A DNA stretch of 55,889 bases from NCBI GenBank assembly GCA_944383305.1, contig CALWOZ010000015.1, positions 1 to 55,889 on the forward strand, given 5' to 3'. This DNA comes from an uncultured Clostridia bacterium. Lineage in GTDB: Bacteria > Bacillota > Clostridia > Lachnospirales > CAG-274. Below, in pieces: positions 16,985 to 26,541 of this stretch. The position numbers and the translations under genes are program-made. The notes beneath the pieces are model-generated. The model was not told the origin of the DNA. It did no database searches and worked only from the letters and a program-made list of their open reading frames with translations. The number at the start of each line of letters is the position of its first letter. Position 1 is the stretch's first letter.

Positions 16985-19849
16985 ATGAATATAAGAAATA
17001 CACAAAAAAGATTTATAGCATTTCTTTTATTAATAACATTTATTATAACCTCATTACCCATACAAATCCTAGCAAATCAAAGTGCCGGAGGCGGTGGTAC
17101 AGGTACAGGCTCCGGCATAGGAGGAGGTTCTGCCAATGCAGAGATTATAATGGATACCAATATAGTTTCAGGTTATTTATTATCATTTGCAAAGTTAGAG
17201 ACTTCAGGTGGTGGTATTTTAGCAAGCCAAACACCAATGGGAGTTGCAATAGTAACAGACAGCGATCAAGGACTTAAAAATCTTATGCAAGCCGAAATGC
17301 TTATGTACGAACAAGGCGGTATACCATACCCACCTTCAAAATTAAACCGTGCAAATGAACACAACCCTTTCTATCTTGAAAAATTAAAAGTATATGACGG
17401 GATATATAAACCGATTGTGCAAACACCATATATGAAACCAATAATACCAAGCGTAAAAACTAATCAAATAGAACCTATTCTTAAATATTACACAAAAGTA
17501 GGCTCTGCACAAATAGGGGGAGAAAAGACAGATAAGCTTGAAGGTTTATTAAATGATATTATAAAAGCTGACGGTATAAACTTCTATGAAAACTTTACAC
17601 CACCAAACGGACAAGACGTAGAAAAATACTTCCAAGAACAAGTATCAAATGGACAAATGTCAATATGGGTTGAACCTATAATGAGATTTAAAATAGGTAA
17701 TCGTTGGGTAGCTACAACTTCTACTCAATATGCTAAAATTACAGATGCAAAAAACTCTTCAGGTGGTTTTATATTAGATGCTAGATACAGAGAAAGAAAT
17801 GCTAACGGTATTCCTAAACTATTTAGGTTAACACCTCAAATGTCTGACTTTTTCTCTAAAACAGCCCACGTTCCTACAAATGCAGTTGGTAGATCTATTG
17901 TATCAGTTACGACAGATACAGCTATCGCTTACGATAAATATACAGATTTAAGAGGTTATCCTACTGCAACTGAAAAACTTTGGGTAGTAGCTCCGCCAGA
18001 CTTATATCATAAATCAGGTGTTTATATAATAAAGCTTGCAACACAAGACACAACCCTCAAACACCCAACAGAAATTAATATCCCGCCTACCGACTTCCAT
18101 ATGACAACCCTAAAACCTGTCCCTAACGAAGAAGGTTTGTTAATAGACTTAGAAAAAGGTGAGATTACCCTAGATGTTAGAGGTAGCTATAACGGTGACA
18201 CGAGAGGTTATGGCGAAGGTGGAAATACAAACGTAGATGAAGATGGTAACAACGGTGGATTAGAGGGAGCCGATAACAGCTCAATAACTTATAAAGGACA
18301 TCCTTGGAAAGAAACCGACGGTTCATTAATGGAGAATACTGCTCCAATACTTTTTGCTAAAACAGCAAGCAATAAAGATTCGTTAACAAAAATTTCTTGT
18401 CCAATTCATGGAGCTTATGCTGTTCCAATCGAAGATGACAGATTAGAAAGCGAATTTGGTATTCCAGGTTTAGCAAGAGTGTTTAACTATTCAGTTTTTC
18501 CAAATGACAGATTAGAACAAGAATGGGTTGAAAATCCAAAAGGTATTGTAACCGATGATGGATGTAGAATATTCCCTGAGTTACAAGAACACCTACATAA
18601 CAAAACAATAGAAACTATTGAGAACAACCCTGATATCAGTGCACTTCTAAATAGCAAAGTAAGAGAAGCTTTAAAAATAAACGGTTTAAAATTAAATTGG
18701 GATGAAAGAAATATTTCAAAAGACTTCCTAGCAAAAGACGACAGAATAAAATTCCAAGTTTATCTTCAAACTGATTATCAAAAACTTCAAGGTAAAGGTG
18801 AAGGCATTGTTTCATATAATGAACACATAACTGAAACTATGGATAAAAACAATGTTAATTCTTTACCTGGAAATAAATCTTTAAAGTTATCAGTAAAAAA
18901 TAATGACGATGGGTTTTTAACATTATCTTGGGATCCTAATGATCCAAAAATTAAAGAGGCTTTAGAATATAGTAAATCTATATTTGTTACTGCTTCAATA
19001 AACTGGATTGAACCTGAAGATAGACAAACTCATGCTTATGAAGGTGACAAGTGGTTAAGAACAGAATCTATAAATTCCAACAATGTTCAAGGTGGTAACG
19101 GTTGGATAAATAATAGTTTACAGTTCGAATTACGTATTCCACGTCCAAACTTAAAAGCAAATGAAGTAACACCTAGATATGACGAAGAACGAGAAATGAT
19201 TTGTATAGAAGGTGTAGGTTTTATAGACAAACTAATGCCAGGTCAAAACACTATTAGTTCAGATCATACAATACGTCTTTATGATGCTAACGGCAATTTA
19301 ATTGGCGAACAAACAAGACAGTTCAAAGATGCTCAACTAGGTACAGAAGTTGATTTTGAAGAAATATGTTTTAAAGTTCCAAAACCAAAACCAAGTGAAG
19401 AGGTTGATTATGTAGTTGAATATGAAATAAACCCTTCTGAAGACAAACCAAAAACAGAAGAAACTTTCGAAGATAACATAGTAGTAAATGAAATTACTAT
19501 TGGTGGTGATTTTAACTGGAAAGCTACAAATGTTACTGCTTCTGCTGTAAACACAACTCCTAGCGGAATAGAAGAATTTGTTTACAAACTTGATGTTGTT
19601 GGACAAGGTATATTAGAGAAAAATGAACTACCTAACACACCAACTTATAAAACAGATCACATTATAAGATATTGGGATAAAGAAAACCCAGGCTCAGTTC
19701 AAGAGTTTCCTTTAAAACCTACAAAAGATGTTTCAAGAGGAGGTTCAATTGAATACAGTCAATTACAATATCCTGATAATTGGTTACAACCTGAAATAAC
19801 AGTTCCAAGATATACAACAGGGCTTGTTAATATACTTAGAAAAAGGTGA
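16985..19849 (+). CDS. Large secreted/surface protein, unknown function, rearranged 3' end
   Basis: 954 residues. Signal peptide (FIAFLLLITFIITSLPIQIL then AN), Gly/Ser/Thr-rich linker (about 32-50), then several apparently beta-rich regions of unknown type; CPIHGAYAVP (about 475) contains one of few cysteines. No LPxTG, S-layer or choline-binding repeats are seen, so it is probably released or held by a partner. AAAGGAGG precedes the ATG. The 3' end is odd: the last codons (GLVNILRKR) come from a 35-bp block copied from the internal sequence at about 18137, read in another frame, and degenerate remains of that internal block continue past the stop to about 19905. The annotated C-terminus is thus probably the product of a recombination between direct repeats. 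A decayed, internally deleted paralogue lies at 2730-3944. Confidence 0.75.
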   Translation: MNIRNTQKRFIAFLLLITFIITSLPIQILANQSAGGGGTGTGSGIGGGSANAEIIMDTNIVSGYLLSFAKLETSGGGILASQTPMGVAIVTDSDQGLKNLMQAEMLMYEQGGIPYPPSKLNRANEHNPFYLEKLKVYDGIYKPIVQTPYMKPIIPSVKTNQIEPILKYYTKVGSAQIGGEKTDKLEGLLNDIIKADGINFYENFTPPNGQDVEKYFQEQVSNGQMSIWVEPIMRFKIGNRWVATTSTQYAKITDAKNSSGGFILDARYRERNANGIPKLFRLTPQMSDFFSKTAHVPTNAVGRSIVSVTTDTAIAYDKYTDLRGYPTATEKLWVVAPPDLYHKSGVYIIKLATQDTTLKHPTEINIPPTDFHMTTLKPVPNEEGLLIDLEKGEITLDVRGSYNGDTRGYGEGGNTNVDEDGNNGGLEGADNSSITYKGHPWKETDGSLMENTAPILFAKTASNKDSLTKISCPIHGAYAVPIEDDRLESEFGIPGLARVFNYSVFPNDRLEQEWVENPKGIVTDDGCRIFPELQEHLHNKTIETIENNPDISALLNSKVREALKINGLKLNWDERNISKDFLAKDDRIKFQVYLQTDYQKLQGKGEGIVSYNEHITETMDKNNVNSLPGNKSLKLSVKNNDDGFLTLSWDPNDPKIKEALEYSKSIFVTASINWIEPEDRQTHAYEGDKWLRTESINSNNVQGGNGWINNSLQFELRIPRPNLKANEVTPRYDEEREMICIEGVGFIDKLMPGQNTISSDHTIRLYDANGNLIGEQTRQFKDAQLGTEVDFEEICFKVPKPKPSEEVDYVVEYEINPSEDKPKTEETFEDNIVVNEITIGGDFNWKATNVTASAVNTTPSGIEEFVYKLDVVGQGILEKNELPNTPTYKTDHIIRYWDKENPGSVQEFPLKPTKDVSRGGSIEYSQLQYPDNWLQPEITVPRYTTGLVNILRKR
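18137..18220. repeat. Internal direct repeat in secreted-protein gene, copy A
   Basis: The block encoding LLIDLEKGEITLDVRGSYNG recurs, degenerate, at about 19826-19905 in the same direction, and also once at about 3839-3920 in the decayed paralogue. The first 35 bp of both copies are nearly identical (TTGTTAATA-x-ACTTAGAAAAAGG core). Confidence 0.8.
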
Positions 19850-19905
19850 GATTACCCCTAGATGTTAAAGTTGGCGATAACGTGATACCAGAGGTTATGG
19901 CTAAG
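19826..19905. repeat. Internal direct repeat, copy B (degenerate, spans the stop codon)
   Basis: Starts inside the last codons of the 954-residue gene and continues beyond its stop: GGTGAGATTACCCC, GATGTTAAAG, AGAGGTTATGGC match copy A at 18137-18220 with small indels, ending in the 39-bp repeat at 19918. Confidence 0.8.
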
Positions 19906-19917
19906 GGGGTTAAAACT

Positions 19918-19956
19918 AAATATTTAACATTGGTAGCATATTTGAAATAAATATGT
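19918..19956. repeat. 39-bp perfect repeat, copy 2 (other copy 3935-3973)
   Basis: Identical to 3935-3973. Here it lies between the secreted-protein gene and the 3' end of the first serine recombinase gene, which is convergent. Confidence 0.9.
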
Positions 19957-19961
19957 CTTTT

Positions 19962-21374
19962 TTATTTTTTAAAGTTTACTTTAATATTACTTTCAAAAAC
20001 AACAATCGACTGTACATACTTATTCAATACTTCTTTTGTTAGTACATATTCTTTATTCAAATAGCTCTCATCTTTATCTTTCATACTTTTTATAAGCTCA
20101 TCTTCTTTTATATTAAGTTTTTGTTTTTCTTCTATATACATTTCTTTATATATTTCTTCTTTTAGATAACTTGTGTAAAGTTTTTCCTTTTGTAATTTTA
20201 TAATTTTTAATTGTTCATCAATATTATTTTTATTAGTATAATTTTTATGTTCTTTAATTTCAAAATTTTTCTTTAGTTCATTTAAAACAACTTTTTTAAA
20301 ATATTCTTCTTCAACCATAAAATGTTTACAACCATATTCGTTAGTATACCTAATTGTATTGCAAGTATATTTAATACTGGAATTATTTATTTTTTGTAAA
20401 TCATAACCACAATAGCCACATTTTAAAATACCTTTAAATAAATTTTCTTTACTTGTTCTTGTTTTATTATTTTTAAACACTTTTTGTGCATTATAAAACA
20501 ACTCTTCAGAAACAATAGCAGGGTGGTGATTTTCAAAAACAACCCAATTAGATTTATCAATGTTTTTATAGTTTTTGCTTCCAACTTCTTTAATTTCAGT
20601 TTTACCGTATGTTCTTTTGCCTGTGTAAACATCATTTTTTAATATATTTCTAACGGTTAGGCTTTTCCAAAACATTTTTCCCTTACATTTTCCAAGCCTA
20701 TTAACTTTTCCAAGTCTCATTTTATATTCTAAAGGGGTAAGCACATTTTTATCATTTAATATTTTTGCTATTTGTGTTAGATTTTTACCTTCACAAGCCA
20801 TTTCAAAAATACTCTGTACAATCTCATAGGTATTTATATCTATATCAAATTTATATTTATCTGTTTCTGAAATAACATATCCATAAGGAGCAGAAGAAGT
20901 AGGAATTTTACCAGTTTTAGCTTTGTTCATTTGTGCAGTTTTTACTTTTTTAGAAATATCTTTACTATAGTAACTATATATTATATTTTTAAAATTAAGA
21001 TTAAAATAACTGTTAAAATCATCATTAGCACTATCAAAATTGTCATTAACGGCAATAAATCGAACATTTAAAAGGGGGAAGATATTCTCTATATATTCTG
21101 TTGTTTCTATGTAATTACGCCCAAACCTAGATAAATCTTTTATAATAATGCAATTTATTTTACCTTTTTTAACATCAGCTAAAAGGTTAGTTATTCCTTT
21201 TCTTTTTAAATTTGTTCCAGATTTACCGTCATCAATATATTCAAAAATATTTTCATATGTAAAATCATTTGATTTTATAAAGTTATGTAAATACTGTCGT
21301 TGATTTGATATGCTATCACTTTCTGTTAAATTTTCATCTTCTCTAGAAATTCTTAAATAAATAGCTATGTTCAT
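19962..21374 (-). CDS. Large serine recombinase 1 of 3
   Basis: 470 residues. N-terminal resolvase domain with catalytic Ser at S10 (AIYLRISRED), the conserved KDLSRFGRNYIETTEYIE helix (about 99-116), a recombinase domain, a zinc-ribbon (KCGYCGYDL...YTCNT, about 318-343) and a C-terminal coiled coil (about 385-440). All hallmarks of the TnpX/TndX/SpoIVCA class are present. It is the last gene of a tandem of three: its start overlaps the stop of the next recombinase by 4 bp. Its 3' end converges on the secreted-protein gene. Confidence 0.92.
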   Translation of the reverse strand: MNIAIYLRISREDENLTESDSISNQRQYLHNFIKSNDFTYENIFEYIDDGKSGTNLKRKGITNLLADVKKGKINCIIIKDLSRFGRNYIETTEYIENIFPLLNVRFIAVNDNFDSANDDFNSYFNLNFKNIIYSYYSKDISKKVKTAQMNKAKTGKIPTSSAPYGYVISETDKYKFDIDINTYEIVQSIFEMACEGKNLTQIAKILNDKNVLTPLEYKMRLGKVNRLGKCKGKMFWKSLTVRNILKNDVYTGKRTYGKTEIKEVGSKNYKNIDKSNWVVFENHHPAIVSEELFYNAQKVFKNNKTRTSKENLFKGILKCGYCGYDLQKINNSSIKYTCNTIRYTNEYGCKHFMVEEEYFKKVVLNELKKNFEIKEHKNYTNKNNIDEQLKIIKLQKEKLYTSYLKEEIYKEMYIEEKQKLNIKEDELIKSMKDKDESYLNKEYVLTKEVLNKYVQSIVVFESNIKVNFKK

Positions 21375-22927
21375 AATTCTCCTTTGAATGAAAAATTTAT
21401 TTTAATTAAATTGTCTTTATATATGTATATGCTTTTTATTAGCATCTGTATTAATTGTTGGTTGAAAAATTCCTTATCTTCAAATTTTATAAATCTTTCT
21501 AGTTTGTCTATGCTATTTTTTTGTAAATCTTCATATTGTTGCTGTAAATTTTGCTTTTCTTTTAGTAATAAATCTTCTTTTTCTTTATATTTTTGCTTAA
21601 AATCTAAATATTCACTTTCTGTTAAAAGTTTTTTAAGATAATCATTATATAGTTTTTCATAAAGTAGGGGTATTTTATTAATTTCTTCATCTATACTTTT
21701 AATATTTTCTAAACAAGTTGATAAATTTTCATTATTTATATTAATTTTATTTTTATCAAGTAATACATTTATTTGAGTTTTTAGTGAGTTAAAAATAACA
21801 TTATCTAGTTCATCTTTAGCAATCTTATCAAAACAACATAAATCTTTAGCCACTTTGTTTTTGCTACATTTATAATACTTATTTGTTAGATATAAACTAG
21901 AGCCACACTCACAACATTTTAATATATTTTTATATAAATTGTTAGATTTTTTTGTTAAATTACTTTCAGAGTTTACATATTTTTCTTTGTTTAATTTATT
22001 CATTTGTTCCACCTTTAAAAAAGTATTTTCATCTATAATAGGAGTATGTGTATTGTAAACTATTATTTGTTTATCTTTTGGTACACTTTTAATGTTTTTG
22101 TTGTTGTAAAGCTGTTTTATTTTTGTACCTTGAATTGTATGTCCTAGATAAGTTTTATTTTTTAATATTTTCTTGATTGTACTTTCTGTCCATAAACAAT
22201 TTTTATATTTTTTATCAAATAAAATTTTAGTATCAAATTTATACTTATTAGGGCAAGGGATATTTAAGCTATTTAAGTGTTTAGCAATAGCTAGATAGCT
22301 TTTGCCATCTAGCCTTAAAGAAAAAATTTTTTTTACTATATCACTAGCATAGTCATCTATTTCTAGCTTATATTTATTATCTTTAGATTTTTTATATCCA
22401 AAACAAGCAACACTACCAATAAAATCTCCATTTAATTGTTTAGTTTTAAGGCTGGAGCAAATTTTTTTAGAAATATCTTTAGCGTACATATCATTTACAA
22501 TATTTTTAATATGTAAATTTAAAATATGAGTACAATCAGGATTAATGCTATCATAATTATCATTTATTGCAATAAAACGAACATTTAGCCTAGGTAATAT
22601 TTCTTCTAAATACTGTCCTGTTTCTATGTAATTTCGCCCAAACCTAGATAAATCTTTTACAATAACACAGTTTATTTTATTGCTTTTAATATCATTTATT
22701 AAATTTTTAAATTGTTCTCTGTTAAAGCTAGTGCCTGTTATACCGTTATCTATATATGTATTTACTAGTTTAAAATCAGTATTGTTTTTTATAAAGTTAT
22801 TTAGTAATATTTGTTGATTTTCAATAGAATTGCTTTCATCATCTAAAACAGATATTCTTATGTAAAATGCAACTTTGTAAGAATTATCAGTTACTTTTTG
22901 TATATTAAACCTACTTTTTCTAGCCAT
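21371..22927 (-). CDS. Large serine recombinase 2 of 3
   Basis: 518 residues. Catalytic Ser S26 (AFYIRISVLDD), KDLSRFGRNYIETGQYLEE helix, zinc-ribbon with CCECG and CSKNK...CCF (about 337-363), then a coiled coil (about 405-470). The N-terminus is about 16 residues longer than that of its neighbours. It overlaps recombinase 3 by 8 bp and recombinase 1 by 4 bp, so the three are translationally coupled. Confidence 0.92.
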   Translation of the reverse strand: MARKSRFNIQKVTDNSYKVAFYIRISVLDDESNSIENQQILLNNFIKNNTDFKLVNTYIDNGITGTSFNREQFKNLINDIKSNKINCVIVKDLSRFGRNYIETGQYLEEILPRLNVRFIAINDNYDSINPDCTHILNLHIKNIVNDMYAKDISKKICSSLKTKQLNGDFIGSVACFGYKKSKDNKYKLEIDDYASDIVKKIFSLRLDGKSYLAIAKHLNSLNIPCPNKYKFDTKILFDKKYKNCLWTESTIKKILKNKTYLGHTIQGTKIKQLYNNKNIKSVPKDKQIIVYNTHTPIIDENTFLKVEQMNKLNKEKYVNSESNLTKKSNNLYKNILKCCECGSSLYLTNKYYKCSKNKVAKDLCCFDKIAKDELDNVIFNSLKTQINVLLDKNKININNENLSTCLENIKSIDEEINKIPLLYEKLYNDYLKKLLTESEYLDFKQKYKEKEDLLLKEKQNLQQQYEDLQKNSIDKLERFIKFEDKEFFNQQLIQMLIKSIYIYKDNLIKINFSFKGEL

Positions 22928-24569
22928 TCATAGCACTCCTAAGTACTGGTTTTAGCTGAGTATTTTCTTCTACAAAATCTCTTATAAATTCTACATTTTT
23001 TTTAAATTCATTTTCAAAAAGATATTTTATAACTATGGTATCATTGTTGTAAATTTCAATTTTATTTAAAAGGGTAACAATTAAGGCTCTATCTAAATAA
23101 GGGATATTTTTAAGTTCTTTAAAAGCTTTTAACCATTTTTCTCTGTCTGTATTGCCAGCTTTTATATTTTTAATTTCAGTGTTTAAATCTAATACTATTT
23201 TGGATAACTTTTCTATTTCTGTATCATATTTTTGGCTGTAATCTAAATATTCTGTTTTAGATATTAAATTTTCGTTAAAATCTGTATATATTTTAAATTT
23301 ATATTTTTTGTATTTTTCTATTTCTATTTCTTTTTCTAAAATCGCATTTTTTAAAGTGGATATTTTAGAATTGTTATCAGATATTTCATCAATTGTATTT
23401 AATATATTATCTACATTCACAAACAATGAAAAATACATTTGTAAATTTTTTAAAACAATGTTATCTAGTGTATCATATTTTATAATATGGCTATTACAAC
23501 CGCTTTTATTTTTATAACCAGAGCATATAAGGTAATAGTTAGGTTTTTCTCTAGTGCCACAATTTTTCATAATCATATTTCGTCCACAATCACCGCAAAC
23601 AGCTATTCCAGAAAATTTAAAAACAGTGTTTTGATAAGGTGAAATTCTTGTATCTTTTGAAAGTATGCTTTGAACATTTTTAAAAGTTTGCTTATTAATT
23701 ATAGGTGGGTGATTGTTTTCTATAACATACCAATCTTTTTTATCTTTTTTTGAAACTAAATTTATTTTATGGTTTATTGTAGTTGTTTTACCTTGTGTTA
23801 ATGTGCCTATGTATATATCGTTTTTTAAAATGCGATTTACGGTTAATGCTTGCCATTTTGCTTTATCATTTTTCTTAAACGAGGTTTCATAATTTAAACC
23901 TATGCTTTTTTTATGCTCCATAGGAGATAAAACACCTTTTGCATTTAATTTATCTGCAATAGCTTGAGAGCTATATCCCTTAATTTTTAAATTAAATATT
24001 TCTACAATAACATTTTTTACAGCCTCATCTACAATAAGCTTTGTTTTATCTTTTGGGTCTTTTAAATATCCATATGTAGCAAAAGAGCCTATAAAATCAC
24101 CATTTTTCATTTTCATATTTTTTTGGCTTTTAACCTTTAAAGAAATATCTTTAACATATGCATGGTTTATTAAATTTTTAAAAGGTACAATAATGTTATC
24201 TTGTTCATTTTCGTTTATGCTGTCATAACTATCATTTATAGCTATAAAGCGTACATTTAGCATAGGAAATATTTTTTCAATATATTTAGCAGTGTCTATA
24301 AAGTTACGCCCAAACCTAGAAAAATCTTTTACAACTATGCAATTAATAGTACCTTTTTTTATTTCTTCTATCATTTCTTTAAAAGCAGGGCGGTTAAAGT
24401 TGCTACCTGAATAACCGTCATCTATTTTTGTCATTTTGATACTAATATCGTTTTTTTCTGATAGATAATTTTTTATAAGATTTATTTGATTTGTTATACT
24501 TTCGCTTTCTTTGTTTTTACAATCTTCTTTGGAAAGTCTAGCATAAATACAAGCATTATATTTGTTCAT
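22920..24569 (-). CDS. Large serine recombinase 3 of 3 (first in operon)
   Basis: 549 residues. Catalytic Ser S13 (CIYARLSKED), KDFSRFGRNFIDTAKYIEK helix, full recombinase domain, zinc-ribbon (VCGDCGRNM...LICSGYKNKSGC, about 327-357) and a C-terminal coiled coil. First gene of the operon, with AAAGGAG before the ATG. Three different full-length serine recombinases in one operon are seen in some clostridial integrative elements; one or more of them presumably catalysed insertion into the penicillin-binding protein gene at about 27470. Confidence 0.92.
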   Translation of the reverse strand: MNKYNACIYARLSKEDCKNKESESITNQINLIKNYLSEKNDISIKMTKIDDGYSGSNFNRPAFKEMIEEIKKGTINCIVVKDFSRFGRNFIDTAKYIEKIFPMLNVRFIAINDSYDSINENEQDNIIVPFKNLINHAYVKDISLKVKSQKNMKMKNGDFIGSFATYGYLKDPKDKTKLIVDEAVKNVIVEIFNLKIKGYSSQAIADKLNAKGVLSPMEHKKSIGLNYETSFKKNDKAKWQALTVNRILKNDIYIGTLTQGKTTTINHKINLVSKKDKKDWYVIENNHPPIINKQTFKNVQSILSKDTRISPYQNTVFKFSGIAVCGDCGRNMIMKNCGTREKPNYYLICSGYKNKSGCNSHIIKYDTLDNIVLKNLQMYFSLFVNVDNILNTIDEISDNNSKISTLKNAILEKEIEIEKYKKYKFKIYTDFNENLISKTEYLDYSQKYDTEIEKLSKIVLDLNTEIKNIKAGNTDREKWLKAFKELKNIPYLDRALIVTLLNKIEIYNNDTIVIKYLFENEFKKNVEFIRDFVEENTQLKPVLRSAMNG

Positions 24570-24735
24570 AAAACAACTCCTTTCTAAACTAACAAAATAA
24601 TACTTATAGAATATAATATTTATATAAAAAAATCAATAGTTTTACAAATTTTTACATATATAATTTTATATAATAGTTATTTTATTAGATAAGCATATTG
24701 TTTCAGAACAATAAGTTAGAAAATTAGAATAAATA

Positions 24736-25002
24736 TTATTTATCGTAATAGTGTCCCTTGCATTTTATAATTATAACTGTATCATCTTCAATATAATAAA
24801 CAAGTCTATTTTTATCATCAATTCTTCTGCTCCATAAACTTTGATTATTATGCTTTAATGGTTCAGGTTTACCTAAGCCGTCATAATAATTTCTAGATAT
24901 ATCAGTTAATAGAGAGTTAATTTTCTTTAAACTTTTTTTATCTGTAGTTTGCCAATATAAATATTCTTCCCAAGCATTTTCTAAAAATTTTATTTTAGCC
25001 AT
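24736..25002 (-). CDS. yoeB: YoeB/Txe-family mRNA-cleaving toxin
   Basis: 88 residues, the usual YoeB length. FLENAWEEYLYWQ at the start, LWSRRIDDKNRLVYYIEDD in the core (with the catalytic Arg) and the terminal HYYDK expected for a ribosome-dependent endoribonuclease of this family. Its start overlaps the end of the antitoxin gene by 8 bp. Appears intact. Toxin-antitoxin pairs are common stabilising cargo of integrative elements. Confidence 0.92.
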   Translation of the reverse strand: MAKIKFLENAWEEYLYWQTTDKKSLKKINSLLTDISRNYYDGLGKPEPLKHNNQSLWSRRIDDKNRLVYYIEDDTVIIIKCKGHYYDK

Positions 25003-25264
25003 TTTCCATTTCCTCTAATTCTTCAAGAGATTTTTCGATTGTGTTTATATTTCCCTTTTTATATTCATCAAGTAATGCAAACAAATCATTTTTTGAATAC
25101 ATATCGTTGTTATTTAGCTTTAATTCAAAAGGTATACCATTGCAATTAATAACCTTTTTAAGAAAAATATTTATAGCTGAAGATGTACTCAAGCCTAATT
25201 CTTTAAATATCTGTTCTGATTTTATTTTAATATCGTCATCTACTTTAACATTTATTGTTTTCAT
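24995..25264 (-). CDS. relB: RelB/DinJ-family antitoxin
   Basis: 89 residues. Ribbon-helix-helix N-terminus of the RelB/DinJ type (INVKVDDDIKIKSEQIFKEL then GLSTSSAINIFLKKV), Glu-rich C-terminus that would wrap the toxin (SLEELEEMENG). Upstream DNA has AT-rich dyads (for example ATATTATAATAT near 25290) that could be its operator. Pairs with the YoeB gene downstream. Confidence 0.9.
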   Translation of the reverse strand: MKTINVKVDDDIKIKSEQIFKELGLSTSSAINIFLKKVINCNGIPFELKLNNNDMYSKNDLFALLDEYKKGNINTIEKSLEELEEMENG

Positions 25265-25466
25265 ATAACATCATCCTTTCATATAGTTATATTATAATAT
25301 ATAGTATATTCAAAGTAAAGATGTTGTATGTAAAAATACTATAAAAAATATATAAAAATGACATACCTATATATCTTCTTTTTCAATTTTATATATTATT
25401 AAATTGATAGTTATAGGTAGTGTAGCAATGGACAAGGGGGTAGTTCAACTTAATCTAATAATTTAA

Positions 25467-25847
25467 CTATAAATAAATATGTTGTTTTTGTTGTTCATAT
25501 TCTATTTCATTTAAAAATACATCTTCAGTAATTTTAGTTTTATTATTAGTTTTATGATTATGTTCTTTTTGTAATTTGTCTATATTAATTACATACAAAT
25601 TAGATGTTTGCCTGCCATTTATATCAGAGAAACGCTCTATTTTTTTAATATAATTTTGATTAGATAAACTTATTAATCCACGCTTAACAGTTGATATGGA
25701 TATTTTAAGTTGGCTAGATATAGTCTTAATAGATGGAAAGCAAGTAAAATCTTTATCACATCTATCAACTAAATATAACAATATGCTTAAATCTCTACTT
25801 TTAATATTTAAAGTGTATAACATTTCTTTTATTTTAAATTTATTCAT
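25467..25847 (-). CDS. Winged-helix DNA-binding protein of the mobile element
   Basis: 126 residues. Winged helix at about 12-75 (LSILLYLVDRCDKDFTCFPS, then KTISSQLKISISTVKRGLISL and a basic wing KKIERFSDINGRQ). This is the common accessory helix-turn-helix protein of clostridial plasmids and integrative elements; its target is not known. GGGGTG precedes the ATG, and the gene lies 12 bp downstream of the ribbon-helix-helix gene, probably in one operon. Confidence 0.7.
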   Translation of the reverse strand: MNKFKIKEMLYTLNIKSRDLSILLYLVDRCDKDFTCFPSIKTISSQLKISISTVKRGLISLSNQNYIKKIERFSDINGRQTSNLYVINIDKLQKEHNHKTNNKTKITEDVFLNEIEYEQQKQHIYL

Positions 25848-25859
25848 AAAAACACCCCT

Positions 25860-26330
25860 TTAAAGTTTATTAGAAATATTTTTTAATTGTTCAATATCTC
25901 TTAAAAAATCATTTATTTGATAGTCTTGTTTTTGCATATAATCTATGCCATTATACATAGATTTTTTTAATATGTTATCAAATTTTTCGTGGCTATCTTC
26001 TGCAACAATTTCTAAAAACATACTGATTAATAAAAACAGTTGCCCACAATTTATCTTGCCTATCTTAGATATCATTTTTTCAAGTCTATTAGCTTGGCTA
26101 TCTAAAACTTGTTTAATATCTTCAAGTCTATAAATAGAATTAAACTCACTTCTTATTATATCTGCTATCATATCAATATCTTGTCTATAACCTTTTATTT
26201 TTAATCCTTCATCTATAAACCTTCTTATTTGTTCAGAAGTATTTATATTATTTTGATAAGCTAATTTTTCTATTTGTTCTAACATATTATTATGTAAAGT
26301 AATAGAACGTTTAGTAGTATTTTTCTTCAT
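25860..26330 (-). CDS. Ribbon-helix-helix protein (possible mobilisation or partition accessory)
   Basis: 156 residues. Residues 1-48 have the ribbon-helix-helix pattern (KRSITLHNNMLEQIEKLAYQ, NTSEQIRRFIDEGL); the rest is helical (about 60-150). Such proteins act as relaxosome accessory (MobC-like) or regulatory proteins in mobile elements. No relaxase is present in the window. A group of four stem-loops lies directly upstream of its start, a plausible binding region. Ribosome-binding site AAGGAG. Confidence 0.6.
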   Translation of the reverse strand: MKKNTTKRSITLHNNMLEQIEKLAYQNNINTSEQIRRFIDEGLKIKGYRQDIDMIADIIRSEFNSIYRLEDIKQVLDSQANRLEKMISKIGKINCGQLFLLISMFLEIVAEDSHEKFDNILKKSMYNGIDYMQKQDYQINDFLRDIEQLKNISNKL

Positions 26331-26378
26331 AAAATCACTCCTTTGTACAAAAATAGGGGGTTATTTTAGGGTTAATTC

Positions 26379-26490
26379 AGGGTTCTAATTTGAATTAAAA
26401 ATTTTTCATAGAACCCTGTTAAAACCTTTGGTTTTAAGCAGTTTTAAGGTGGTGTGGAACACCACTATTCCTGCCTAAGCAAAACTTAGG
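26379..26490. other. Cluster of four stem-loops, candidate oriT or regulatory RNA
   Basis: Four perfect stems in 112 bp: AGGGTTCTA (26379-26387)/TAGAACCCT (26409-26417); TTAAAACC (26419-26426)/GGTTTTAA (26430-26437); GTGGTG (26449-26454)/CACCAC (26460-26465); CCTAAG (26474-26479)/CTTAGG (26485-26490). The segment is also more GC-rich than its surroundings and lies between the ribbon-helix-helix gene and the TnpV-like gene. None is followed by a U-tract on the sense strand of the neighbouring genes. Confidence 0.6.
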
Positions 26491-26541
26491 ATAAAAAAAT
26501 TGAAATAACAATGAAGGTTGTCCTAGCTTTAAATACATTGG

